Origin: Gordionus sp. m RMFG-2023
Taxonomy: Eukaryota > Nematomorpha > Gordioida > Chordodea > Parachordodidae
Assembly: GCF_954871325.1 (NCBI RefSeq)
Contig: NC_088775.1
Span: forward strand, 41,517,561 to 41,581,560
DNA: 64,000 bases
Direction: 5' to 3'
Part shown: in pieces, positions 9,723 through 20,439 of the stretch
Numbering within the stretch: the stretch's first letter is position 1
How the letters are laid out: each line of letters starts with the position of its first letter
Program-made: the position numbers and the translations under genes
Notes under the pieces: generated by a model
The model's input: the letters and a program-made list of their open reading frames with translations, nothing else
Told to the model about the DNA's origin: nothing
Databases searched by the model: none

Positions 9723-11993
9723 TTTAATTTAAAAAAGAAAAAAATATAAAGTTTATTCAAAATTTATATATTAACAGATTTATAATCTAAAATTTCGTAA
9801 AAATAAAATCCATTAATTGACAAAAAATTATGACTTGACAAAATTCACAAAAATATTTAAAACAAAATTTTTTTACGATGAATAAATAAATTAACGCTAT
9901 ACATAAAAAAAACAAATACATCAATGACTATCACAAAAAAAAGCTGTATAAGTAAAAGTAGTCTCCTATTTAATATTTTTATTATGTTTCTTAGATATTT
10001 CATGCCCAACACAGATTTATACTGTGTTTTTATTTTATACTTTTTTTAATCAATGTTAAAAAAATTCCTTTGACTAATATTTTATTAGTGAATGTATATA
10101 AATTTTACACCTGTCAAACAACAGAATAAGGTCAGCTGAGAGAAGTAAATATCATATTTTTATATACTTAAAAAAAATAACTTTAAATAATTATTATACC
10201 ATTAAAAACTAAAACTGTTAAAAATTAAAAATAGAACAATTTATAATACCTCTAGAAAGCGTGATGCGGTTTTATCTAATTAATAGCTTTGAAAACGAGA
10301 GTAAAATGACTTGAATAAATAATTATTATAAATCTTTCGGATCTTTAATTAAAAAGAAAATTGGCATAAGATACTAGATCCGCTGATTTGGCGTGAAACA
10401 AATAAAATGAATTTCACAAAGATTCAAATTAAATGAATATACTGGGCTTTGACAATATATTTATGAAGATATTAATAATAATTTAAAAAATTCCATAATA
10501 GTGCGGATACTTTAACCTGCAAGTATGAAAGGACTTTTATCTTATGATTTTGATCATGGTATAGATAATCGAGCGAGTTTAAGAGTAAATAATTATTTAA
10601 TGTTACAAAATATTCATAGACTTTCGATATCGGAATAGATTCCAGATCCATGTATCAAAATATGGAAATGCAATTATCACCGATTGAATGAAATTTATTC
10701 AAAAATAAATTGCAGCCCAAGGAAAACGAATAAATAAAATGAAACTTTTTTAATTCATATTGATATATGTTTTGTATAGATATCGGTGGTATTAAATTTC
10801 TGACATTAGTTTTTTGTCATATTTTTTAATAATATTTAGGAAATCATAGCCACCCCCCCCCCCCCCAGTTCCTCCAAATTTTTAAACTGTACAACTAAAT
10901 ATAATATATATAAAATCAATTTTATTAATATCCAAAATTTAATACCATCGATATCTAAATTAATTAAAATAAATATAAATTTTTTAAATTTTTTATAAAT
11001 CTTTAATTCTTCGTTATGTGCTGTATCTTCAATGAAAAGGTTTTATTCCCTCGTTATATTTTAATATATAGATCTCGAATCTATTTTGATATCGAAGGTT
11101 TATTAATATTAATTAACATTAAATTTGGCATATTATTTACTATAGAACTCGCTCAAATATATACGGAAGCTCGATCAATCGTTTTATTTAATTTGAATCT
11201 TTGGTTGATTCTTTTTATTTGTTTTCGCCAAATCGCGCATCTAGGTCCTTACTCCTTAGGCTAATTTTATTTTTCAATAAAGAGTATTTTTAATTAAAAG
11301 TTTAACTTCTGAATGACATTTGTAATTATTTACCTACATTATTTAAATATTATTGTTAACATGTTCCAAATGATTAAATATTTTTAAATATCAGTCAATA
11401 TATAAAAAAAATAGTTTATTTGCAATGGAACACAGAAGAGCTTGATATGGGCTACCCTAAAGAACATTTAACCCCCTTCCAAATTTAATCTGCTTTAATT
11501 AAAAAGAGTATATTTATTTTTTTTTAAGATTGGGCTATTCTCTAAAAATTTCGATCGAGATAAGAAAATAGTCTTCGCCTAAAAACTCGGTCTGGTCATT
11601 TTAGAGCCAGCTCATAACCTGCGTAATATGGAACCATTTATTATCAGTACTTAAAATTTTACTCTATACTTTAAATAAAAATTTCTATGGGAAATTTTTT
11701 TTATAAAAAATTAATGTTTAAAATTGGTATGATTACACCTGTACACCGAAGTTTTAATTGGCCGTTGGGATTTTTAAAATTTTTATCGGCCATCATCAGC
11801 CGCTGAATTAACAGCAAAAAAATTGACGGCATCGAAAGCACTAGATATTTTGAAAATGGATTTAGTTTATAATTTTTTTGATCATTCTTAGTTCCAACAT
11901 AATTAATGCGTTCTTAAATCATTTCCTGCCTCACATTATAAAAAGTTATGTTTTTTATTCTTAAAAATAGCCTTACTCAGGTCAGTGTCATAC
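9723..11993. other. AT-rich intergenic DNA with a C15 tract
   Basis: No gene is recognised. A run of about 15 C lies at 10,852-10,866. Segments at 10,605-10,670 and 11,055-11,130 are inverted relatives (GATATCGGAATAGATTCCAG versus its degenerate complement) and also resemble 4,335-4,420, so an old foldback-like repeat is likely. An 82-codon open frame at 11,016 overlaps it and shows no domain. Confidence 0.5.
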
Positions 11994-12456
11994 TGAGAGC
12001 CTACATGAGAAGGGGATGGGGGTGGTGGTGGTAGTACTTTATTTTTTAAAGGGAGTTGGGGTTAGCCATTAAAGGGAAGAGTAGGCAAAAATAGGATAAA
12101 TTTCTTGGGGATTATCTATTAAATTTTTAGAAGATATGAGCTTAATACATTGCTGAAAAAATTATTTATTATTTTTATTTTAGACCTATTATAATACAAT
12201 GATATTGGTAAACATCGACTAAATTTATATAATCCATACAATCATATTCATTATTTTTCAAATAAACTTATTTCTGGATATTGTTCTGATATTTTTTAAA
12301 TTATTATAATTTAAATTATTCTATTTATAATACATGAAGGGAATACCATTATAATTACAAAGTGTAATTAATAATGTAAGAAATTCTTTTGAGGTCGGTA
12401 GGTATAGGTTATTGAGTAGGAGTTTACTTCCGATAAATATCCTGTCATGGACGCTT
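11994..12456. mobile_element. hAT-type MITE family B, copy 1 (degenerate)
   Basis: The left part (GAGCCTACATGAG, then GGGTTAGCCATTAAAGGG, GGATTATCTATTAAATTTT) and right part (ATATCCTGTCATGGACGC) match the better-preserved element at 32,569-33,278 in the same order and orientation. The ends are decayed and no target duplication is clear. There is no coding capacity. Confidence 0.65.
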
Positions 12457-12676
12457 GTTATACATCACATCACTAATATTCTATCTATTTTTATTAAAAT
12501 AAATTTAGTTATGTATAAATTTGTAATGCAAGCAAAATAAAAAATAGAAAATTAAAATAACTTTGAATTCAAGTTTAGTTAAATTATATAAGCTGTTTGT
12601 ATGGCTTCTTTTGATATTTAGTATTAATCCAGCTATGTAAAATATTCTTTTGGTAGGTATTGGCAGCAGGAGTAAG

Positions 12677-12894
12677 TAATGTTAAAAAGCATGATTTGGG
12701 CCGATTTCTAAAAACCACCCAATTATGATTAGAGTTACAATATATTATGTAACCTGAAGATTTTTATTATATATAAATAGTAGAAAAGTTTGGATCTCTA
12801 TTTGACAAATCTCGAGACATGCACAGCATTATATTGGCTAATATCTTAATTGGGTCTTTTTTTAAAATCGACCCAAGGCTTTTTAGCAACACTA
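12677..12894. mobile_element. hAT-type MITE, TAGTGTTGTTAA end family, copy 3 (decayed)
   Basis: The left end (TAATGTTAAAAAGCATGATT) and right end (AGGCTTTTTAGCAACACTA) form an imperfect inverted pair. The interior AACCTGAAGATTTTTATTAT is in the position of the AAGCCTGAAGATTTTG-like core of other copies. Its right end has been caught up in the adjacent tandem duplication. Confidence 0.7.
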
Positions 12895-13000
12895 GCAGGT
12901 TTGCAAAATATTTTCCTAGCTAAATTAGCACCAGGCATTTTTTTAGCAACACTAGCAGGTTTGCAAAATATTTTCTTAGTTAAATTAGCAAATCTAAGTG
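12880..13000 (+). repeat. Tandem duplication, about 60 bp, two units
   Basis: The words TTTTAGCAACACTAGCAGGT, TTGCAAAATATTTTC and TAGCTAAATTAGCA occur twice in succession at about 12,881 and 12,942 with only a few differences. The duplication includes the right end of the adjacent MITE, so it arose after that insertion. Confidence 0.85.
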
Positions 13001-13365
13001 CCTTTTTCTATTAGGTTGGTGCATCCTGATCTGGTAATGAAATAATAGGATTTTTTATTATTTTTAATAAAAAATATATCGGACAAAATTTTAAATCAAA
13101 ATATTACATTTTTTCTATTTTCATTTTTATCCCCACTATATATAATGTCATTAATATCATTATTATATTTAAGTAAATCTTCGGGATACATAAAAAGCAA
13201 TCGAATGATAATAATGTATCCCTAAGACATAAAATAGAGTATTAAATAAATTTAAATAAAAAAAAGTTAATATATAATACTATAAAAGAAATAACAAAAA
13301 TCAATCGATAAAGTAACAGGTTACTTTAAGGTAAATAATTAATTTAAATGAAATATATTAACATT

Positions 13366-13960
13366 TCACCCTCCAAGGAAATCCCGCCTAGGTTCTCCTT
13401 GACATGTTGAGTAAGTAGTTAAATCATTATTCATGTTAGTCCCTTGATAAAAATTCTTCTTTTTTTTCTTTTTTTGCCAATTGTAGCTCCTATCATTTCT
13501 CTGGATTAGTGTATCTGGTACTATGCCCATTGGTTTGCCGCCACGCAATACGCTATTGATGTTCAAAATATAGTCTTCTAAATGTTTGGATAAATGTTTG
13601 TCTGACTTGAGATACAGGTTCTATGATATTAGGCCAACTCACGAGTCATTGCGTCAATCCTGTCATAGGGAACTCTGGAGTATGATTCTAGGCATGGCGT
13701 CATGCTTCAAATGAAGCTTCACTTGCCTGATCATTTCGGGTTTGGAGCATGCTGCTTTTTCCATTGTCGAGATCATCGTCTACATTACCCACAATGAATG
13801 TTTTTAATATATTATTGAAGGCGTAGAACCATACATGTCCTAACAGAAAGTACTTATCACAATCCACCACTACGGCCAACAGCGTTTGTGTATTTCCTTC
13901 AAAAATCACGCTAACATTAGCTGGACCTAAAATCTTGATAGCGCTCCGTCGTAACCTGTG
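13366..13960 (-). pseudogene. Ty3/Gypsy-like LTR-element protease-region fossil
   Basis: On the minus strand the stretch around 13,700-13,950 reads like the end of a retroviral-type aspartic protease: a hydrophobic strand followed by VVVDCDKYFLLGHVWFYAF, which corresponds to the LLGRDWL-type motif of Ty3/Gypsy pol proteins. A second open stretch at 13,366-13,566 is compositionally similar but not identifiable. No LTRs, integrase or reverse transcriptase were found next to it. This is a small, broken piece of an old element; the family call rests on the one motif. Confidence 0.45.
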
Positions 13961-14139
13961 AGCCTCATATCAGTCTTGCGTGTCGTGGCTATCTCTACAG
14001 CCTTAGCTGTGTGCCTCGGTAATATCGTCATTCATCAAAACGTTTTATCTCTACAGTTGTTGTAGTGTTCGTCGAAACGTTTGTCGTGGGAGTTGACGTA
14101 GCGTCCATCGAAGAGTTGTTCGTGAACAGGGTTACCATG

Positions 14140-15971
14140 TTTCCCCCCATCAGCGGGAGACTCCCGCAATTTTTTTGTTTACACGCAGGCATCTCCCTAC
14201 CGCAAAACTACCGCAATTTTTTAATTTCTCCCGCAATTTAAAAAAAAATATTTCAACGTTTTAATATATAAATAATAATTTTGAGAGACATTAATTGATT
14301 ATTTTTATATTTTTAAAATAAATGTTAAATATTTATTTGAAAAACATGTCTAGTTTGTAAATTTCTTTCTATCCTGTTATATTTTTATCCTATAATAAAT
14401 CTTTCATTCATATAAGTCAGTACAGGGGAGTATATCTATATCGATTGCAATACAAAAATATTCTCAAAAATAATAAATAATACAAATGCAACTACATTTG
14501 CGGAAATCGTATACATCTATCATATAGTTCAACATTCACCAAGCTATATCATCACAATGTGGGTCGAATCTTTTTCTCATGATATTTAAGACTCCAAAAT
14601 AAATGCAAACCTTACTTGTGGCAGAACAAAAATGAGCAAGGCTATCACAAGTGTTTTATTACCTGAATACTAGAGGTCAATTCTAGACGATTTGAAAGAT
14701 GGGCATCCATATGCAATTCTAACAGATGCATCTAATAAGGGAAATATTAAAACATTTCCCTTGATCCTTCGCTATTTCAACAAATAAGAACATTTCAATA
14801 AAACTGTTAAAATTTTTTCCTCGGATAGTGAAAAATCCAACAATGTAGCTGGCCACATAATGGTAAATATAGCTAATTCAGGGTTATTTAAAGATTTGCA
14901 TGTCAGCTTTCTGCGCTGATAATGCCTCTGTAAATTTTGGCAAAAACCAAAGTTACCGAATTGAGGCAGCACAATAATGAATTAATACCAATTGGCTGCA
15001 TATGTCATATACTTCATAATTCTTGCAAGAAGGCGATGAATGTACTATTGGATGTCGAAATAATTGTGATGAAATGTTTTAACGAATTTAATTCATCAAC
15101 TAAAAGAGTTAATGAATTAAAAGAGTTGGTGAAGTGGTCTGACTTGGAATGGTGTGAGTTGTTGCGATATATACCTATTAGGTGATTGTCATTAATACCT
15201 GCCAACGATAGAATTTTAAAATTTTACAAACTTAAAAAATACTTCTTAAATAGAGATTTTAAATGAAAAAAAATTTTGAGTATGAAATGGCAGAAGCATA
15301 TTTGGGATTCGTTTCACATGTAGGAAATCTACTTCATGCAGTTAATATTCAGTTGCAATCAGAATATTCTTTATTAAAAAGATTCACAAAATCATGCTAC
15401 AGCTCTGTTCATCTCTGTTAAAAATTGATAATAAATTTCATGGCGCTATTGTTAAAAATATTATATTAAAATGTTCATATAATACTGTATTTAGAATCAA
15501 AATTTCATTTTAATAGCTATTTACAAATGTATAAATATGAAATTGGAACAGAAACCATCAATTGATGGTTTATGTAATTTAATAAATATATTAAAAATAC
15601 TGAAAAACTTTGATGGCTTGTTTGAGTAGATTGTAATTCTCTCTATTTTTTATGATTCGTCAAAATACTTAAAGTTAGATGGTCTTAAACAGAGGAGAAA
15701 TGGGTAGAATTTTTTCGTAATAACGATAAATTCCCATACTTGGGAAAAAATATGTGAATATGTCTTCTCCTTACCTCATTCTAATGCCTCATCCGAGCAC
15801 TTTTTTAGCCTGATAAGGACTGCCTGGAAAAAGAGAAATCTGATTGCTTTAACAACATTAGAGGCCGAGCTAATTGTTAAACAAATATATAATATGTCAT
15901 GCCAGGAATTTTATAAATATCTCAATAACGACAATAAACATTTAGTTCTATTATTTAAATCTCAAATATAA
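14140..15971 (+). pseudogene. KIAA1586-like hAT transposase, degenerate, plus-strand copy
   Basis: Pieces of one hAT-type transposase follow each other on + in several frames: around 14,685-14,760 a DGHPYAILTDASNKGN stretch (catalytic-core entry with a DASN motif); around 14,910-14,950 FCADNASVNFGK (the ADNA motif); 14,937-15,185 CICHILHNSCKKAM then LELVKWSDLEW-type helices; and 15,738-15,971 the C-terminal dimerisation segment LPHSNASSEHFFSLI. This order matches vertebrate and invertebrate KIAA1586/zinc-finger-type hAT relatives. Several stops and frameshifts break it. An inverted second copy begins about 15 bp after its stop. A non-coding left end with repeated CCCGCAA words lies at 14,150-14,240. 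Confidence 0.75.
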
Positions 15972-16192
15972 TATAATTAAGTTTTAGCAATGGCGCTATG
16001 AAATTTATTGCCAATTATTAACTGTAAAGATAAACACATCTTCGGCATAATTTTGTGAACCTTTATTAAGATTCTTCTGATTGCAACTACACATTAACAG
16101 CATGTAGTAGATTTCCTACATGTAAAATCATTCCTAAATATACCTCTGCCATTCATTATTGAAAAAAATTTTCAAATGTTAGGACAGCTTTT

Positions 16193-17668
16193 CAGAGTTG
16201 TTAAACGCTACTTTTAAAAGTAGCGCGCTACCGCTATCGCTATTTGTTAAAAAAAAGTAGCGCTCTATCGCTATTTGTCAAAAAAAGTAAAGCGCTATTA
16301 GCTGCTATTTTTTAAAAGTAGTTTTAGCTATTTTTAAGCTACTTTTTATAAAAAAATTTACAAACAAATTTGTTTTATTTTTTACTTATAATGAGATTTT
16401 ATAGTAAATATAAAAAATTAACATTTATAAATATTAAAATAGTGTTTTGATTATAAAAAAAATTTATGTAATAAAAATAAATATTTATGGTAATTTGTAG
16501 CAATAAAAAATCATTTCAATATTATCATCCCCAAGTCTAGAGCGACGATCAGAAAGTATAAGACTAAATAATCTCTCGACACTAGCATTTGAGTTCAAGG
16601 GAGTATTTAATCTTATATACATATTTTTAAAATAAGATAGATTATCAAAAATACTCATTTGAGTATTTTTTTGATTTAAAGAAGCCGTCGAGTGGATTTT
16701 CTATTATACTATATTTTAATGCAAAAAATTTATTAGTGAAAGTCTTCATGGTTGTAATTGGGCCATCTTTGTTTGGGGTGAAACTATTAATATCAATGGC
16801 ATCATCACCTCTTTCCTCCTCTTCCAATATATGTTGACTATCATTCTGTATCTCATCTTCAGCATTATCCTCATCAAATATTCTATATTTCATATTAAAT
16901 AGGACAAACTATTCACCAGTTTTTAATAGAAATGTGTAGTAATATTTATCGAAAATGGAGTGGAAAAATCATTTGGTAGGTATTCTAAATTTTGTACCTC
17001 AGGAATTATGATGTAACTAAGCAAAAATATTTTATCAAATGAATACATTGAATTCCCTGTACTGTATATAAATTGATGGCAATTAATCAATAAGAAATAA
17101 ATATAGTAAAAATCTACTATTAGAATGTAAAAATTACAATTTACTTTTAGGTGTTTCTTGAGGTTATAGCTACTGGATTGATTTGAGGAAATATTTTTTT
17201 TACATTTTAAACAAATAAATTTGAAGTTTTGGTTATAAATTTATTTTAAAAAAATTTCAAAAAATCTAGGGAATGGGAAATTTGTATTAGAGTTATTAAG
17301 AACATTTTCTTCTCTGGCATCTTCCATTTCATTTAATATCATTGTCTGAATCACTTTCAACGATTTGGATATCCATAGGCGTTGACATTTTAAATTATTA
17401 ACACGTGATTTAGGTTTATAATACAAATGGAAATATAAATTACAAATTGAAAATATATTTCAATTTCAAAATTAAATAATAAATCATAAAAATTATAATT
17501 AATTATATTATATTTCAAATTTCATGATTACTTACCTTCATTATATTTTTTGAAAGTAGCTAAGTAGCGCGCTACTTTTTCAAAAAAAGTAGCGTGCTTA
17601 AAAATTAAATAATTACAAAAAAAGTAGCAGCTATTAGCTATAGCTGCCAGCTCGCTACTTTAACTCTG
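16193..17668 (-). mobile_element. CAGAG-type hAT transposon (1.5 kb) with AGTAGCGCGCTA-rich ends
   Basis: The element starts CAGAGTTGTTAAACGC and ends with the complement of CAGAGTTAAAGTAGCG, typical hAT termini. Target duplications are CAGCTTTT (16,185-16,192) and CAACTTTT (17,669-17,676), 7 of 8 matching. Both subterminal regions repeat AAAAGTAGCGCGCTAC-like words. A short transposase lies on the minus strand. It inserted into the older inverted hAT copy, so it is younger than that copy. Confidence 0.88.
16500..17430 (-). pseudogene. hAT transposase of the CAGAG element, internally deleted
   Basis: On minus, an N-terminal BED-type zinc finger is readable at about 17,150-17,220 (ICLKCKKNISSNQSSSYNL then KKHLK), preceded by an acidic N-terminal stretch at 17,241-17,426. 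Next comes an acidic linker ORF (16,893 to 16,645, with HILEEEERGDDAIDINSF). At 16,530-16,610 the hAT dimerisation motif SNASVERLFSL and DRRSRL are seen. The catalytic core between finger and dimerisation domain is missing, and stops separate the parts. It cannot encode an active enzyme. Confidence 0.75.
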
Positions 17669-18360
17669 CAACTTTTATAATCTTTATTTAAGAAATATTT
17701 TTTTAAAGTTTTATAAAATTTTAAAATACCATCGATGGCGGGTATTAGGTACATATCGCAACCAACATTGTGCTGACTCAATACTGTAAATACACTCTGT
17801 TTTTACCAAATTCACTAAAGCATTATCAGATCAGAAAGCTGACATGCAATTTGGTTAGCTATGTCTTTGGATTTTTCCATATTTGAGGGGAAAAAATTTA
17901 ATAGTTTTATTAAAACGACCTTAATTTTGTTGAAATAGCGGAGGATCAATGGAAATATTTTAATATTTCCCATATTAGATGCATCTGTTAGAATTGCATA
18001 TGTATGCCCATCTTTCAAATCGTCAAGAATTGACCTCCTGGATTTAGGTCCTAAAACATTGATGATTGCTCATTTTTGTTCTACAAGTATAGATTTTATT
18101 TATATTAAGTCGTTAAATATTATGGGGAAAAGATTCTACCAACATTGTGATGATAAGTATCTCTGTGAATGTTGTACTACAAGATAAGTGATTACAATTG
18201 CCGCAACTGTAGTTGCATCTGTATTATTTCTTATTTTTGTAATACCTTATTATCTATTTAAACGTGATACGTGATAATTAAGCGCCTATCACTTTAATGT
18301 TATACACACACGCTAGATTTCCAATTGCGGTCGTTTTGCGGGGCATTCGCATAAAATATA

Positions 18361-18970
18361 TTTTTAATTGTAAAATTAAAATCGTTTTTTTTATAAAATT
18401 TTATCTTGTTTACATTCTTTTATATTTAAAAAAGATCGTTGGTTTTTTTAAAATTAATATATTTTAATTAATCAGGATGTTTTTTATTTTAAAAAATAGT
18501 TACCGAATTTATATTTATATAAACTAATTATAAAAAATCGGATAATTAAATCAATTCAAATTCCCCCCAAAAAATTTATATAAAAAAAAAGTAAAAGAAC
18601 TTTGAAATCTTAATTCAATTAAAGATGAAAATTTAAATTTAAAAATTCCTAGAAATTAACATTACCTTACTTTTATTATTTTACTACATTATATTAACTT
18701 AATAAGTTATTTTATTACTTTGGTTTTAAATTATTATTATTAATTAACCTATTAAACATATTGTTAAATTGAACTTTATAAAGTAAATATAGATATAAAA
18801 ATAGTGTGATAAACAGTTAAAAAAAAATTATTTAATAAAAAAATATATAATTTATTTTCTTTATACCCTGCCTACTTTAATTTTATTTTAATATATTGGT
18901 AAAATTCTAAATAAAAAATTAGTTTCTATTAATTCACAAATTTAAGGTATATTTTCAATAATATTTATTG
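18361..18970. other. AT-rich sequence without recognisable gene
   Basis: Only A/T-rich low-complexity DNA; no inverted ends or coding similarity were found. Confidence 0.55.
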
Positions 18971-18973
18971 TCT

Positions 18974-19264
18974 TTAGTTACAATAATAAACTAAAAATAT
19001 TACTTTTCGGAAGTAATATGTTATTGTCTTTTTTTGCAACTGGGTTTCAACTCCATTTGTTATATTATATGGAATATCACAATTTAAGGATACCCAATTA
19101 TTATTATCTCTTTTGATGGCTACCTTTGTAAATTTCATATCAGCTGGCTTTACATGAGGATGTTTATCTTTATAATGTTCATGTATCTTGTCACTTCTTA
19201 TTTTAGAAGTTTTACAATTAATATAATCACATTTCACTTTAAATAAGGTTCTGTTACTTGGCAT
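18974..19264 (-). CDS. Short zinc-finger-like N-terminal fragment, unrecognised
   Basis: A 96-codon frame starts MPSNRTLFKVKCDYINCKTS and has a Cys-x4-Cys followed by IHEHYKDKHPHV, a possible C2H2-like metal site such as transposon-encoded proteins carry at their N-terminus. Residues 40-80 look like ordered protein (FTKVAIKRDNNNWVSLNCDI), but the C-terminal end drifts into AT-rich hydrophobic sequence, suggesting truncation. No partner domain was recognised upstream or downstream. It is probably a transposon fragment; a host exon cannot be excluded. Confidence 0.35.
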   Translation of the reverse strand: MPSNRTLFKVKCDYINCKTSKIRSDKIHEHYKDKHPHVKPADMKFTKVAIKRDNNNWVSLNCDIPYNITNGVETQLQKKTITYYFRKVIFLVYYCN

Positions 19265-20430
19265 CTAGAATGAAATAATTAGGCCTAAACAAAATCAACA
19301 ATTCTTGAAGAAGAGAGTATAAACATTCCAAATCATAAAACTATATGGTGATTAGAGCTTCCCATGATGGAAGCTAGATAAGTAATCGGGAAAATTTTTG
19401 TGAGATATTAAATTTCTAAAAGATATTCTTACATTTTAAATCATATATAAATGACTAGTTTATCTAAAATATGCAATCATATTCTCTCAGCAGCTGTAGT
19501 AATAATCTTAAATTACATAGCAACACAAATAATAGATGCTGGTTAATTTACAGTGATAAAATAAAAACACTAAAAATCTTTGGAAGAAATATTTATGCAA
19601 ATATATTGAAGCCTGGAGTTATTTACACGGCAAGGATGCCATATTAGAAAAAACATTTTCTAACTATAAAATAATGACCAGAATGATATTATGAAACATT
19701 TAAGATTTTATATATTGTCGCACCACCTCTAGTTGGTATATTATATCCTAAAATAATAGTAGTTTGTAATAATATCAAAAATATACTTGTATTAAAATTT
19801 AACTCAAAATTGTTTTTCGAAAAAGAAAAAAATAGCTTTCCTAAAAATATGTAAAAATGAAGAATGAATAATAAAATGTTAAATTTAAAAAAATATATTT
19901 TTAACTAAATAGATGGCGTTAAATACTTAAATGCAAATTGTTCTATATTTATTATCAAAAGCATTTATTAGTAAAAACATTATATTAATAACTGTAATAT
20001 ATTTTATAACTGTCAAATACGTATATAAAAGTTGCATTTTATTTAATATTTTATAAACAACTCTATATAATAGAAGATTATAAATGTCTACTCACTTACT
20101 TTTTATAAAGAAATCTCATATTCTTATTTGGACCTTGGACTTGAAAACATATGATGGAATTATCCCACGAATTAGAAATTGTGTTTTGACCTTGAAGTGT
20201 TAAAATCTGGGACAAATGATTCATCTAAATGGACAATGTTTGGGAGAGTAATGAAAATGAAGAAGAAAAGACGCATGCTTTTCAAAATATCCTGACCAGA
20301 TAGTTTTCTTGCGGTATAGTAGTTTGCAACATATGTTTCTGGACGATTTAGTGCTGAAATGATATGGAAGATGAATTATAACCTAAACTTTTCGTTGGTA
20401 AGAATTCGATTGTTGTCTCAAAGCACAAGC
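19265..20430. other. AT-rich sequence with coding-like scraps
   Basis: Around 19,530-19,640 on + a stretch reads like RWWLIYSDKIKTLKIFGR followed by NIYANILKPGVIYTARM, which looks protein-derived but is not assignable. 20,150-20,440 likewise has minus-strand coding-like sequence without a recognised family. No complete gene can be supported. Confidence 0.35.
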
Positions 20431-20439
20431 ATTAATTCT

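Larger units (their letters stand above)
15985..18360 (-). pseudogene. KIAA1586-like hAT transposase, degenerate minus-strand copy, interrupted
   Basis: This is an inverted relative of 14,140-15,971. Its N-terminal core part at 17,815-18,018 reads DGHTYAILTDASNMGNIK, and a middle-to-late part at about 16,060-16,180 matches the TTTGGGATTCGTTTCACATG region of the plus copy in reverse complement. The reading path is interrupted by a complete younger hAT at 16,193-17,668. Terminal words with CCGCAA occur at about 18,330-18,355, mirroring the left end of the plus copy. The two copies form a roughly 4-kb imperfect inverted repeat. Confidence 0.7.
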
